The notes below the pieces were generated by a model. It was not told where the DNA came from, did not search any database, and saw nothing but the letters and a program-made list of their open reading frames with translations. Made by a program: the position numbers and the translations under genes. From the NCBI GenBank assembly GCA_010909165.1, contig MU008184.1:892988-956987 (forward strand): 64,000 nt of DNA. The letters are read 5' to 3'. Positions 48,981 through 60,700 of this stretch are shown one piece after another (within the stretch, counting starts at the first letter, position 1; the number at the start of each line of letters is the position of its first letter). This DNA is from Anthoceros angustus (taxonomy: Eukaryota > Streptophyta > Anthocerotopsida > Anthocerotales > Anthocerotaceae).

Positions 48981-49342
48981 ATGAAATGACTAATGCTAAG
49001 CCCTTGTTTTAGTATGAAATCACTGATGCTAAGCCCTTGTTTTATTATGAAATCACTGAGGCTAAGCCCTTGCTCTAGCATGAATTGATTGATGCTAAGC
49101 CCTTGTTTTAGCATGAAATCATTGATGCTAAGCCCTTGCTCTAGCATGAATTGACTGATGCTAAGCCCTTGCTCTAGCATGAATTGACTGATGCTAAGCA
49201 CTTGCTCTAGCATGAATTGACTGATGCTAAGCCCTTGCTCTAGCATGAATTGACTGATGCTAAGCCCTTGCTCTAGCATGAATTGACTGATGTTAAGCCC
49301 TTGCTCTAGCATGAATTGACTGATGCTAAGCCTTTGCTCTAG
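48981..49342. repeat. 33-bp minisatellite, about eleven copies
   Basis: Tandem units of 'catgaattgactgatgctaa' followed by 'gcccttgctctag'. The last six copies are almost identical and the first four more diverged (TTTTAG for CTCTAG, AAATCA for AATTGA). On the minus strand it reads as an 11-residue repeat, MLEQGLSISQF, open for 112 codons. No start context or neighbours suggest translation. Confidence 0.93.
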
Positions 49343-49600
49343 CCCTCCTTATATATTCCCCAGGCTCGCCTCAATTAGGCAGCTACTAACTCATGGATTC
49401 TTGCATACCATTAATTACTAAGAGTCTTCTCTAGGCACCTCTCATTAGTCACTAGGTTGCAGCAATTCTTCTCTAACAGGAGATTGCATAAAGCATGCAA
49501 CACATGCATCTGTGAATAGAGCAGCTACTAATTAGCTTTTCACCTTTTAATTTTTCACCTTTCGACCTGTTTCACCAGTACCGTTACTCTCGGCTCCACT
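49343..49600. other. Short intergenic segment
   Basis: Between the minisatellite and the gypsy remnant. I see no gene, RNA or repeat in it. Confidence 0.4.
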
Positions 49601-49617
49601 AGAAGATGTCATTGTCC

Positions 49618-50480
49618 TCAAGAACCTCTAGTGTAACGCGAGATCATCCATGATCCTTGTTGCACATCTTCAAGTGAAACCCAAATAAGATCTGCATAAC
49701 CACAAAGCCTTACCAGATAACCACGAACAACAAGCGCTTTTCTCTCTGCTAAGAATTCAATAATCTCCCACAGTCCATGAGATCTGTGTTGAACCAAGGT
49801 GACATATTCTTTCCTGTTCATATCCTCATTCTCTTTTAAAATCACCAATGGTTTCAGCAAAGAGACAAAAAACACATTCCTATCAAAGATCCTATCAAAG
49901 AGTTGTAATTTGTAAGTTACATTTCCAATGCGCTTCAAAACTACAAAAGGTCCTCCATACTTGGGCCTGAACTTTGAGGTCAACTCTATTGGTGGTGGGA
50001 AGTTCTTCAATTTCACTCACACCTTATCACGTGCTTGAAACTCTGCCTCTTTCTTATGCCTGTTGGCAAACTTCTTTTGCCTATCTTGAACTTCAGCCAA
50101 AATCTACTTGGCAACTTCATGCCTAGCCTTCAATTACTCAATAAACTCACGTGGTTCTTGTGCCCCTGTCTCAAACACTTCAACATTCAACATGGAAATT
50201 ACGTCCATTGCTTCGTTACTTGTCATCTGAAAATGCGTGTAGCTTGTGGAGCTATGAAGAATATTAATGTAACAAAACTCTGCATCCTCAACATGATTAC
50301 TTCAGTTTCGCTGGTGTATCTGTATATAGTGTCATAAGTATTCTTCTTGGACTCTGGTCACCCTTTCTGTTGATCCATCTATATCAGGGTGGTATGTTGT
50401 GCTCAAACATAATTGCACTCCTAAGCTCTTCATAAGCTGTTGCCCAAACTCTGCAGTGAATATGAGATCTCTTTCACTCA
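49618..50480 (-). pseudogene. Ty3/gypsy integrase C-terminal remnant
   Basis: The minus strand shows integrase sequence at 50.1-50.48 kb (LGVQLCLSTTYHPDIDG-type, then ANRHKKEAEFQARDKV near 50.03 kb). The downstream gypsy module is open at 49618-50016: PPIELTSKFRPKYGGPFVVL, KRIGNVTYKLQL, VFFVSLLKPLV. This is the classic region between integrase core and chromodomain of chromovirus-type elements. Stops and frame changes show it is dead. The LTR of copia F interrupts it at 50497. Confidence 0.75.
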
Positions 50481-50496
50481 CAATCTACATAGGCAG

Positions 50497-50671
50497 TGTT
50501 ATGGTTAATTAGGATTTAACCTGCTTGGTTATTTATCCAAGGGTCACACCCGTTTAGGGTTGCTCATATGAACATTGTATATCAACAATTTTGTACTCAC
50601 TTTTATTAATTACATTTATGAGCATACAAGTGTGGCGTCACCTGCTCTTAGACTTCTGCTGATAATCAACA
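50497..50671 (+). repeat. 5' LTR of copia F
   Basis: 175 bp, TGTTATGGTTAATTAGG...GATAATCAACA, followed by the canonical primer site TGGTATCAGAGCC (50672-50684). It lies inside the gypsy remnant, so F is the later arrival. Confidence 0.85.
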
Positions 50672-53073
50672 TGGTATCAGAGCCATAATCTTAATGTCTC
50701 AATCAGTTCTAGGCTAATGTAATTGAGTTGAGCACATAATCAGAATCACATCATCATCGATGGAATTCTGGATTGTGTGCCCAACTAATCACTCTAGCCT
50801 GCACTGCAGACATTGTTAAGATTCTAGGGGCTAAATGATCTTGAGCAGCAAATCCTATCATGTCTAATTGAATGAGATGCCTCGCAGATCTAGAAATAGG
50901 TACCATGTGCCTCATGTAGGGGAAAGAGTCCCCTCCCTAGACTCTGTCGGGCCTCAGGTTCCCATTAGACACTCCAGGTCTGCTTATAGCACTTCTTTGT
51001 CTTCAGGACAAGTTCGTGACTACGATTCGCTTGGTAGAGATCACTATAATACCTACAATCACCACACAACCCGGCCACCGAATATATTACAGATAATCGA
51101 TTGATTCGACAAAAGACTTGACGATAGGTTGAGAGTAATAGAGGCTCTCCTGCTACGCAAGTTCTCAAACACGGGAATCAGACTTTCAGCTATCGATTAT
51201 GCTCTTGACCAAATTGCAGCGGCAATTCAACATCAGCAATTACTCAGCAGACAACTTTAATGCAACAGGTTATCACTTATCTGGGAATTTTTGAACCTGG
51301 CCATTATGTTCCCCCAGCAATTGTTGCTTTGTACCTGTCCACATTGACTCCAATCGCCATGTCTCCAACTCGAGAGAGTGGTGGTTCAGAGAAGCAATGA
51401 TTGCTGCAGCGCTTTGGTATTCACAGGTTCAGAGGTCTTTTCTGCGCCATTCTGTGAATTCTTCGAGTAGCAGATTTCAAGCGACATTCATGGATGCTAG
51501 ACACTTAATCACCAGAGAAGGAGCTCTCAACACTCGCATTTTTCATGGTAGCTATTGGCAAACTTCTCCAGGTGTACCCTTTTCAGTGGTCTACTTCCTA
51601 CGTCGTTTCTGTAGCAAGAACAAGCGGTTATTAGTTAAGATTCATGGGATCCGTTTTTAGGGTTACGTTTCGTCTTCGGCACGTTTCTGACCTATTTTAC
51701 CGACACATTTCCCCTTTTCTTACCGCTTCAGTTTTGCACTGGTGTCTCTTCACTCTCAAGACCTAGTCCACAATTTAGAGCATGCTATGTCTGTGGTAGA
51801 TAGTGATAGTGACTCCGACTTAGACGTTTTCTCCTGGCTGTACTCAAATCCACCTTTGCCAATTGTTAGCTCAGTAACCTTGGCAGCAAACACCAACCTT
51901 GCTACTGCAACAATATCGGTTGGATCTACTCACTCAGGAGAGTTTAAGGAAAAGGACCGCTTTGATGGAAAGCAATCACGCTTTGAGAGCTGGAGAGCAC
52001 GGATGAAAGCAAACTTGAATGCCCGTGATGTTTGGGAGTACGTAGATGGCTCCGTCCCTAATCCTGCATTGGCAAATCCAGCAGGATCAGCAGATGAAAT
52101 TGAGAAGTGGAACAAGGGGAACAAAGTCGCATTTGCTGTATTACTGTCAGGACGTGATGAAGTCACAGTAACAGAAAGTGGACTTCCTTGATACGGCTGC
52201 AGAAGTATGGGATCAACTTACACAAACTTACCAAGTGAACAACATTCTTACCTTGGTGGCTGTTAGGAACAATTACTATGGTCTAAGGATAAAGGAAGGG
52301 GACTCGGTTGGAGCACACGTCACTCGGTTGCGCACCCTACGGGCACAATTGGCTGCGCTAGGAAGCAAGATGACCGACTTGGACGCCACTGCTCAACTGT
52401 TGGCTAGCTTGCCTCCATCTTACCAGAATTTTGTCTCCAGTCAAAATGCAGCCCTTCGTGATTCCTATCAGGCTCTTGCTGCTAATAAACCATCCACTCT
52501 GAACATGAATAAGGTTATTGGTGCTCTCCTGCAAGAGGAGCAAAGCCAAAACCGAAATAAGTCAGGCCATCGTCTCAGAGGCGAGAAGGTCCTATATGCT
52601 AAAGCTAAAGGACCCTGGAAGGGAAAAAAAAAAGGAGCGAAGAAGCAATCTAGTGATTACAACTCACCTCCGCAATCCTCTTCGACCAAATGTCAAGGTA
52701 CTTGTAACTGGTGCCAGATCCCAGGTCACTGGGAACGCGACTGCTGCAAGAAGAAGGCTGGTGAGCCTAAACGGGAGATCAAGCAAGAGGTTCATGCTAC
52801 TTCCAAAGAAAGGAAGTCCTTTGTTGGTTCCCACAGCAACAGCACAGCTTTGACAGTTTGCTTGACACTGTCCAAAGGAAGCTCATCACAATGGTTCGTC
52901 GACTCAGGAGCCACGTCGCATATTTGCAACAACCGTGGGCTCTTCTCGACCTTCCACAAACAAATTACACCACAATCAGTATTTGTTGGTGATTCGAGAG
53001 GAGTTCAGGTCAGGGGTTTTGGTTCTGTCAACATTCCTCTGTTAGATGGTGTAGAAATAAGAGTGTTGTATCA
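50672..53073 (+). mobile_element. Copia F, 5' portion
   Basis: Plus-strand copia element: primer site, leader with small frames (50868-51660), gag and protease, then cut off at 53073 by the LTR of element G. No RT or 3' LTR of F is seen to the right in this window, so it is truncated or rearranged. Confidence 0.8.
51742..53073 (+). pseudogene. Copia F gag-protease
   Basis: Gag starts near 51787 (MSVVDSDSDSDLDVF), with EFKEKDRFDGKQSRFESWRA and VDGSVPNP. One frameshift lies near 52175 (TVTESG against VDFLDTAAEVWDQL). It then runs open through LTLVAVRNNYYGLRIKEGDS, LLASLPPSYQNFVSS, a basic linker, the zinc knuckle CNWCQIPGHWERDC (52.7 kb) and the protease site WFVDSGATSHIC (52.89 kb), ending at GVEIRVLYH at the G insertion. 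Apart from the single frameshift it is well preserved. Confidence 0.85.
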
Positions 53074-53292
53074 TGATTAGGGTTTAGGGTTTAGTGGATA
53101 ATGACATCAATAATTAATCATTATTAGTTATCCAACTGATACCCGTTCATTAGGGTTGTGTCCCTAGGTTGAATGGAGATGCCTTTTCAGTTATAAGTTT
53201 AAGTTGTCTTTTCAACATATATAGTATAACTTTTCTTGATTGAAATAATATGTAATTACTCACAAATTTTCTATAATCTGTATAAATTATCA
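53074..53292 (+). repeat. 5' LTR of copia G
   Basis: 219 bp, starting TGATTAGGGTTTAGGG and ending AATTATCA, followed by TGGTATCAGAGCC (53293-53305). It sits inside the protease/integrase frame of copia F. The probable target duplication is TATCA (53069-53073). Its other end is not found. Confidence 0.85.
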
Positions 53293-54512
53293 TGGTATCA
53301 GAGCCATGTAGTTGATGTAGATTTCATTATGGATGCACATATTTTCTACTTGTTAGAAAATGTGCAGAAGAATTTATTCTCTTGTTGTTTTGAAATAGAA
53401 ATTATTTCTATTTTTTCAAGAACTTAAGAGAGAATCAAAAAATGTTATTTGTGTTGCTTTTCTTTAGAAAATCTATATAAATTCATAGAATTAGGTAGTA
53501 ATTCTAGTGTACATCTTCTGAATTGCTATTTTAGCAATTCAATGGACATACACTAGAACAACTGCCCAATTGGCAGAATTTCATATAGAAGAATACAAAA
53601 GAAAATATAAGATGCAGAATTTTCGCACTTATAAAACAAAATTTTCTTGTTTTGGAATGTGGCCAATCAGAATGATGGGCAGGCGCAAGTGCGCCCTGCT
53701 GATCAGATCCCTAGACGTCACAGGTTTAGACTCCCTTCACGACAAACACTTGCTGGTCATCTATGCCAACTCGTGTATGAATGGAGTTTTAGAAACCCTA
53801 CACAGCATATGCAAACGTCTGATCTGAAGGACGCTTTCAACATGATCGTTGAAACTCTGTTTCCACAAGTTAGAGCTTGACTTGGTGTTCGCTCTTCCCC
53901 CGAGAAATCCACAACAATTGCTTGAAGTACGAGTTACCAGAGCCTTTGGGGCTGATGGTAATTCTCGTGGTTTCATTACTACACATGTAGCACCACAAGT
54001 AGGTGTCAATATATTAATAGAGCATATTGAGGCAAACAATAGAAATGTGGAAAGACGCTGTAATCAGATCAATGGACATGTGTCCACTGTAAGCGTAGAT
54101 GTTCAGGATTTGAAGGAACAGATTGCTCACATTGATTACAAGCTTGTCATGTTGTTGAAGCCTGAGTTGTTGAGAAACCCTGCATTCAAGCAGACAGCAT
54201 GTAAGCGTGCTAACAAAACAAGACGTGAGCATAAGTTTGATCAGCCAAACTCCTGTCCTTCATGTCTAACTTATGCATATAATAAGTGGGATATGAGAAA
54301 TACCAGGGTCTTTGATGAGTAGATAGCGTCAAACTGCACCTTGGAGCCTAACCATCTCCAGGCGCTATAAATCCGTTGCATTGGTGGTGTTGACACAAAG
54401 GAAGTGTTCCACCAGTTTAGTGACTAGAAACAGGATCTGGGTCAGAAACAGGAAAAGGAACAAATATAGGATCAAAATTAGGAACATGTACAAGGGCAAG
54501 TGAACCTTCACA
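53293..54512 (+). other. Leader of copia G with upstream open frames
   Basis: Between the primer site and gag. A plus-strand frame at 53849-54322 (157 codons) is helical: VNILIEHIEANNRNVERRCN, and further VDVQDLKEQIAHIDYKLVML. Similar helical frames occur in leaders of B and D, so this may be a conserved leader feature, not a host gene. No family recognised. Confidence 0.5.
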
Positions 54513-55172
54513 ATGGCAGAATCATCATCCTCAATTTCTGGAGGATTTAAGGAAAAGGATCGCTTTAGTGGCACAGATTATGACATCTGGGTTTTACGCA
54601 TGAAGGGTGTTCTCCAACAAAACAAGCTTTGGAAACTCACTAAAGGTGAGGAGGAAAGGCCTACTGGAGATTTGGCAGCAGATGCATGGTCAGCCAAAAA
54701 ATGAGGAGGCCATGTACCTTATTCGCAGTGGTCTAGCATCCGAGATGCTGAGACAAACTGGAGGGGCTGAGGCTGCTGCGCAAATATGGTCCAGGTTGGA
54801 AGACCTTTATGCTGGACAGAATGTCATTAACATGATGTCAGCGGCAAGAGCTTTTCAAACATATGTCATGAAAGAAGGAGATTCTGTTGAAAAGCATGTG
54901 AGTACCTTTAGATCCTTAGCCTCCAAGGTTGAAGGAGCCATGGGGAAAGCGGTGACAGAGGATGAGCTCTGCCTCCGAATGCTCTTCTCACTTCCTCCTT
55001 CTTGGAATCATTTCCTCACTTCCTACACAACAGCACAAGCACAGACAGAGAAGTTTGCTAAGAGCATTGGGAAGGAAATGCCAGACATGACATTTTCTGA
55101 GCTGGTTGGAGCCTTACTTCAAGAGGAATCTAGCAGAGGTCCCAATGAACGTCCTGGCAAACAGCAGGCACT
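54513..55172 (+). pseudogene. Copia G gag
   Basis: ATG at 54513 (MAESSSSISGGFKEKDRFSG), then LRMKGVLQQNKLWKLTKGEE and a one-base shift near 54690. The rest is open: MYLIRSGLASEMLRQ, RLEDLYAGQNVINMMSAA, FSLPPSWNHFLTSYTTAQ, TFSELVGALLQEESSRGPNE. Copia identity ends at about 55172, where the sequence switches to antisense integrase. Confidence 0.8.
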
Positions 55173-56180
55173 TTACACTCCTGGCATAAATGACCTTGTT
55201 GGAAACTCGGTCATAAACTTGGTCCTTACAAGACCTTGTCACAAAACGACTTTTATCATCTGTAAAAGTTAGGAAATAACGCCCACCACCTATGGACTCT
55301 TATGACAAGGGTCCACACAGGTCAGTGTGCACAAGCTCAAGAAGATCTGAAGCACAATGAGGTGCCTTGTTTTTAAAAGCTGCTTGGTGTCTTTTCGAAA
55401 GAACACAAGCTTCACAGAGTGGGATGGAAGCCAAAGGACCTATCTTTCCATCCTAATATAGGTCACTTACTGCTGACTGTTGTAGTTTTGCCATATGTGG
55501 GTGACCTAACCGAGCATGCCATAATTTGGACTTTGCTATCTGTTGCGCAGGGGCTAAAGAGACATCCTGGGTTAGATGTGACTTTGCTATTCCATGGACT
55601 ATGCAAGTGGAGACGAAATAAGTCATGATTAGAAGACCCATAGGCAAGTATTTTCCGATGGTCAAATGCATCTATGACTTGACAGTCAATTCTAGTAAAC
55701 AAAACATGACTGTTATTGTCTGTATTCAGTTTTCTAACTGAAATAAGGTCTCTGGTCATAGCAGGCACATAATACACATCATGTAACATAAGAGTAAAGC
55801 CAATAGGAACTGGCAACTCTACTGTGCCTCTACCAGGTGACACCAAGGATCGATCATCTCCAAGGTAAACATATTGGTCCTGTACTGAATTGTATGTTTT
55901 GAAGGAATTCCTGTCAAAGCATATGTGCGCTGTTGCACCTGTATCTAGATACCATTCAGCTAATGGTTTATGATGGGCTTTTGAAAACAGGCATGTAGGT
56001 AGCAAGAGTGAAGGAGCAAACTCCATGATCCCAACTGTTAGGGCAGTCGGAGTGTTTTGCTTCTTAACTGCAACGTGTGTCTCAACTGGGCCCTCCTTGC
56101 GAGGTATTCCAGCTTTTTTCTTATGACAATCACGTTCCCAGTGTCCAGGTATCTTACAACAATGGCAAATACCTTACCTC
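55173..56180 (-). pseudogene. Copia gag end, protease and early integrase in inverted orientation
   Basis: Minus strand from 56.18 kb down: zinc knuckle CHCCKIPGHWERDC, then ALTVGIMEFAPSL, protease WYLDTGATAHICFDRNSF, VYLGDDRSLVSPGRG, LMLHDVYYVPAMTRDLISVR, KLWHARLGHPHM, and integrase start RYFLTFTDDKSRFVT by 55.2 kb. It begins where G's gag would need its knuckle, and is of the same general type. The simplest view is an inversion inside G; a separate opposed element is possible. Confidence 0.75.
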
Positions 56181-56685
56181 TTCTTCTTGCTGGAGGAAGC
56201 TGTTCCCTGAGAACCACCTCCTCGTGAGGTATTAGCTCCACCTCCTTGGGAATTGGGTTTCCAACTCTTCTTCCATCGATTGGGGTCTTGTCATACACTC
56301 CCTGTCTTACCCGCCGTAGGAACTCAGGCACAGAACCCCCACTATCGCGAACCGCCCTCACAGGCTGCATGGAAATCGTCCTCTTCAACCTCCCATACTC
56401 TGCCTCTTCTTCCGTTGGGAACCGCCCATGCTGATTCTCAAACCTCACCACCCAACCAGCACGCCCTCCCTTTCCCCACGGGTTTGGACCCATCCCCCCG
56501 TTTTTTGCTAGCCTCTCTTTTGCTGCAATTTCATACTTTGATGGCTCAAACTTCCCGTTCCTCTTGAGCTCCATCCGAGCCCATGCAAGAGCATCTTCCC
56601 ACTCTTTGTCATCCACCATGCTCGGTTTCTTCCCATGTCCTCCCCATTCCATTTCCTCTAAGCTGCGCCCATGATTTCCACCCAC
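56181..56685 (-). pseudogene. Unrecognised minus-strand frame beside the inverted copia
   Basis: Open from 56685: MGGNHGRSLEEMEWGGHGKK, DDKEWEDALAWARMELKRNG, GPNPWGKGGRAGWVVRFENQ, PEFLRRVRQGVYDKTPIDGR. It then runs into the copia knuckle frame, so its 3' end is a junction artefact. The amino-acid make-up looks like a real protein, possibly from another retroelement. No family assigned. Confidence 0.4.
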
Positions 56686-56785
56686 AAGAATTGCGTGTGC
56701 GCGTCATCTGCGAGAAGTGTCGGCTTATGTTGGACTTGACCACTAGGAGTGCAGGAATGCTTCGGAGACAGTTTCACTAACGTCT

Positions 56786-57730
56786 TGTGGGGCGGATCCC
56801 GGGGCTTCCGAGATGCACCCTCTAGCGGCCACACTTATCCCACTATCGTTTCGTACGTTGGGTTTCGTCCCATGAGACTTGTGGAACGGTCGGATCTTGA
56901 GAAATCACTATATCTGTGACTACACACTACCTCGGCCTTCTAAACAAGCAAGGCGCCTCTCACGCTCCCTCTGGCCTACACTTTGTCACGCTTCTTAAAT
57001 TCACCAAGCCTCAACCTACGACACACACACAATTGCAGTCCGTCTTAACGGCGTTTATCACGGGCGCCAGTTCGTCCTTAGGCTGCTGTGGCCTTCCGTT
57101 TTTCCTACACTCTAATCCTCCTCACAACTCTCTCAATCAACAACGCCTCTCCTTCTCTACTCATCTAACCTTCCTTCCTCCACAATCTTCTACTCTAACA
57201 CCAATTCGGCTCATTAATCCCAGCAACTTGCCCTTACTGGCTGGCTGCACAGGGAAATTAACAAGTTCTTCCTTGGGCGTTTGCTATGTGGTTTTGTGCG
57301 GAACCTCCGAAGTCTTTCCCATGTCTACCCTCAAGCCGAGAGTTCCTTGAGCATCGCCACACACTCAAAGCAAAACAATTCACCAGAACCATTCGCGGGA
57401 AGCTGGCCGCGCTGAAGAGCAAGCCCTCCGCCCGACCCTGTCGTTCTCCTCTCTACCGGACATGCGTTGGCTTGCAGTGCACGAAATTCACTGCACAAAG
57501 CGAAGGACTCAGGGAGGATGGGGCGCAAAACAAGATAATTTTACTTCACAAGCTCCTCCTTTTATAGGGAGGTCCTCACATACAACCTCCCACAGCGCCC
57601 TCCAGCCGCCTCCTCCTTATTTTATTGTATTTGTATCCTGTTAGCCGGACTTTAGTTCGACATCCAAGCATCTTGGGTAAAATTCTATTCTAGCAACTAC
57701 CTATGTGAGCCTTAATGGCTCATGTCAACA
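56786..57730 (-). repeat. Long LTR (left copy) of element I
   Basis: About 945 bp, related along its length to 61859-62849 and, over its first 150 bp, to 63691-64000. Shared blocks include 'gggtttcgtcccatgagact', 'caaggcgcctct', 'ctatcacgggcgcc'-type sequence and 'aaattctattctagcaact'. Boundaries are approximate, chosen at TGTGG and GTCAACA. Divergence from the right copy is substantial, so it is old or noisy. Confidence 0.7.
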
Positions 57731-60700
57731 TTCCTATCTAGCTAGTCAACACACCCTACTAGGTTGACAAGCATTAATGCCTGTCCTCCTCTAAAGAAAA
57801 GTCTCCCCAAGTGGCATCTTGTCCCATTGCCTCCGTAGTATTCCCCAGACTTGAAAACCTCTGATGTAGGGCATCTATAGCCGCGGAAATGCTGGAATTC
57901 TAGTGCGATAATGAGCATGAAGACCGCCATGAAGAAGAATCTTTGCATAGCAATGAAGATGTTCTTCTGGAGTAAGTCCTGACTGAAGAAGGACACGTCC
58001 AACGTAAACCAGCAACTGGCAATGGCGAGCAACCGCCAATAATGCCGTAGCGACTCCATGGAGAAGAAACACTAACCGAGGCTTCTTCCTCCATCCTGCC
58101 TCAGCAGGTGCTATACATCCACCATTTTTTCCGCCAAAGATGTAAGCTCCAGCCATCTATATCCCATGCACCAAAGCGGTGCTGCCTCGGCAGCCTCGCA
58201 ATTTGTAGTATAGGTGACGCAGTGCATAGCGCCCAAAGATCGTGGATGATCCTCCACATACTCCGCTTGGGGGAGGAACCGGATCCTCAGAACGCCCCCT
58301 GCAAGCGTGCATGAAAATCGAGGACACGACGATGCCATCGCCGCCTGTGCAGATGCAAACCCTGTGATTGCAAACACGCGATGAGGGCGCCATGGGTCCT
58401 CGATGTTGGAGTGTTCACATGATGGTGGTGGATGGGTAGTCCCTCCGATACCGGGTTTAGCGGAAAAATGATGGTAGCCATGGATGTGACCGGCCAGGTC
58501 AAGGAGATGCCACCCAATAGAGCGACGATCATGAGAGTCAAGGTCCCATACAATCACCTCCCGCTGCCAATCTTGTCCCCGACCCAACAGCAAATTGCCC
58601 ATTTGTCCCACCACGCGCCACCGCGGCCACCGCCGTGACGTTGATGGGCACCGGCCTCGCCATTACCGGGAGTAGTAGATCCGCCACGCCAAGTCGGAGA
58701 CGGTGGAGATGCGAACAAGTCGTAGGCATCGATGAAAGATCTAGCCCAAGAACGATGATGTTGGTGAAGTGGTACCACGCCTCTTAGTCTTGTAAAGAGC
58801 TTCCAAGACCTCCAGTCAGTCGACCCACCATGCATCGCTTTGGAGTAGCTTCCCATCATCTCCCCAAGAAACTCACCTGCGACACCTCCTTCCGCAAGGA
58901 GCAGCTGTGCTCCTTCCTTCCCCGTCCCTTCCAGCCTTAGCAATGGAGGATGGCAGGTAATAATTCGGGCCTTTTCCGTTGTAACCGCCATGAGAAGTGT
59001 ACATTCGATGTGTTGCACAAGAACATATCCGATGGATATCCGCTTTCTCACTGCGGAAAGCATGCACCCGACTCAAAACAAGATCTTTCTTGGCCGAGCT
59101 TTTTGAGGAATGACTGCAAGAGAGAGATATGGGAACACAACACTGCTCCACCGTAACTCCTAACGCCCACCGATCGAGTGACATACCCTGATGACATAGC
59201 TTGCTCACACTTCACAGCTATCCTTTCTGGACCTGCCCGCCACCATGATCAAGTGGATGATCATGACTCTCGCGTGTCTTGATTGACCGGGTTGCCTTTC
59301 TTGAAATTTGCTACTCCTCGCACCTTCATTGCTCAGCACCTTCCACAATGACCTTCGTTTCCCAAGTGAGTTGAGCAGGAGCTTTTCCAAGTCCACCCGT
59401 CAACCTCCACACATCCATGGCTTGCAATGGTGCAAGCACATTACGGGCAACAAGCTACCAGCAACATATGCCCTCCCATGGCCATGCTAATTCGATGGCG
59501 TAGTGGCTGGAGCACTCATGGTGTGCCTACAAGGGTGAAGCAATCATTGCGGCAGGACATCGTTCAACAAATAACGTGGACATGGGAGTCCATGTTCTAA
59601 CCTCCTCTTCCCATGTACACCTCGCCGTTTCCCTCTAGCTTGTTCACCAGTGGATGTTGGTGCTGTGGCCACAGCCCCGCCTTCAACTCAGTTCACAAAA
59701 CTAGCTTCTCCTCAGCCACACGTCAGCAGTATCCGCATCTCGCAGTCGTCGACTGCATCTATTGGCATCATCACCACCCCTTCATCTCTATGCTCCCTAG
59801 TCTCATGACTAGCCCTAGATCACGTTCTAGTAGCAACCTCCTCACCTTGCTGCAGTTTCTTGGCAGCGATTTCTGCAGTTGACCAAGAATCGGTCGATGC
59901 TCCTTCTTGCAATTCCACTGCAAGCACACCTTGAGGTGTGATTTCTCCACAATCCTCCTTCATACACGTCACCATAGAGCCATCCTCGCTCCTAGGCTCT
60001 AGTGCACACACCTTCTCAGCACACCATTTTTGTGTGCCACCTCCCCTTCCTCCAAATTGCGATTTCTTCGCAATCTCTCCATCGCCTTTTTCCACCATCA
60101 TGGCCTCTCACAGCCCTCCCGACTGCTCACCCTTAGAGAGCACTCCTGCTCTCCTCACACATGTTGCCCACTTTGCTTCATCTCGAACTCTTAGATTGAC
60201 CTCCCGCAAAGAACCCTCGCACAAAACCCCTTCCATGGACACTTGGCCCTTCTACTTGCAACACCTCTTGCTGCAGCCTCAATTACACCTAAACTTTGCC
60301 CACGTTCCTCTCCTTCCAACCATGCTACTGCTACCAACTCCTCGTCAGGAAATCGGTCATCAACAGCCACAATCCGCTCACCAGTTTTCAGTCGAAAAAT
60401 AAAACCTGCATTCACATGTTGCTGCAACTTCTTAAACTCTTCCTACACCTCTACACTTAGAAATCTCCGCTACCTTACCAGATTCCAGCTCTAAGTTTTC
60501 TATGGCACATGGATCTACATGCGTTCCCTTGAACTCCTTCCTACACTATTTCCCGAACATTTATCAAGAAAGTTCATATCATAGGCCTTGCTTTTGCAGA
60601 AGGCTACATCCTTCTGGCGGCCGTGGTGGTACTCTCTCCAAGTAACCATAAATTTCCTCTACATAATCATACAAAGACTCCTCCTTCCTTCGCAGAGTCT

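Noticed and set aside
48974-49312. 112-codon open frame of MLEQGLSISQF repeats
   Set aside because: A by-product of a 33-bp minisatellite; no start context, splice sites or neighbouring coding sequence.
48981-49342. Possible CRISPR array
   Set aside because: The units are contiguous with no unique spacers, and the surroundings are eukaryotic with introns.
53074-53100. Telomere-like GGGTTTAGGGTTTAG
   Set aside because: Only two units, at the fixed start of an LTR with TG...CA ends and a tRNA primer site after it; not a telomeric tract.
59938-60402. 154-codon plus-strand frame
   Set aside because: Proline- and serine-rich antisense of the minus-strand interior of element I; no motif.
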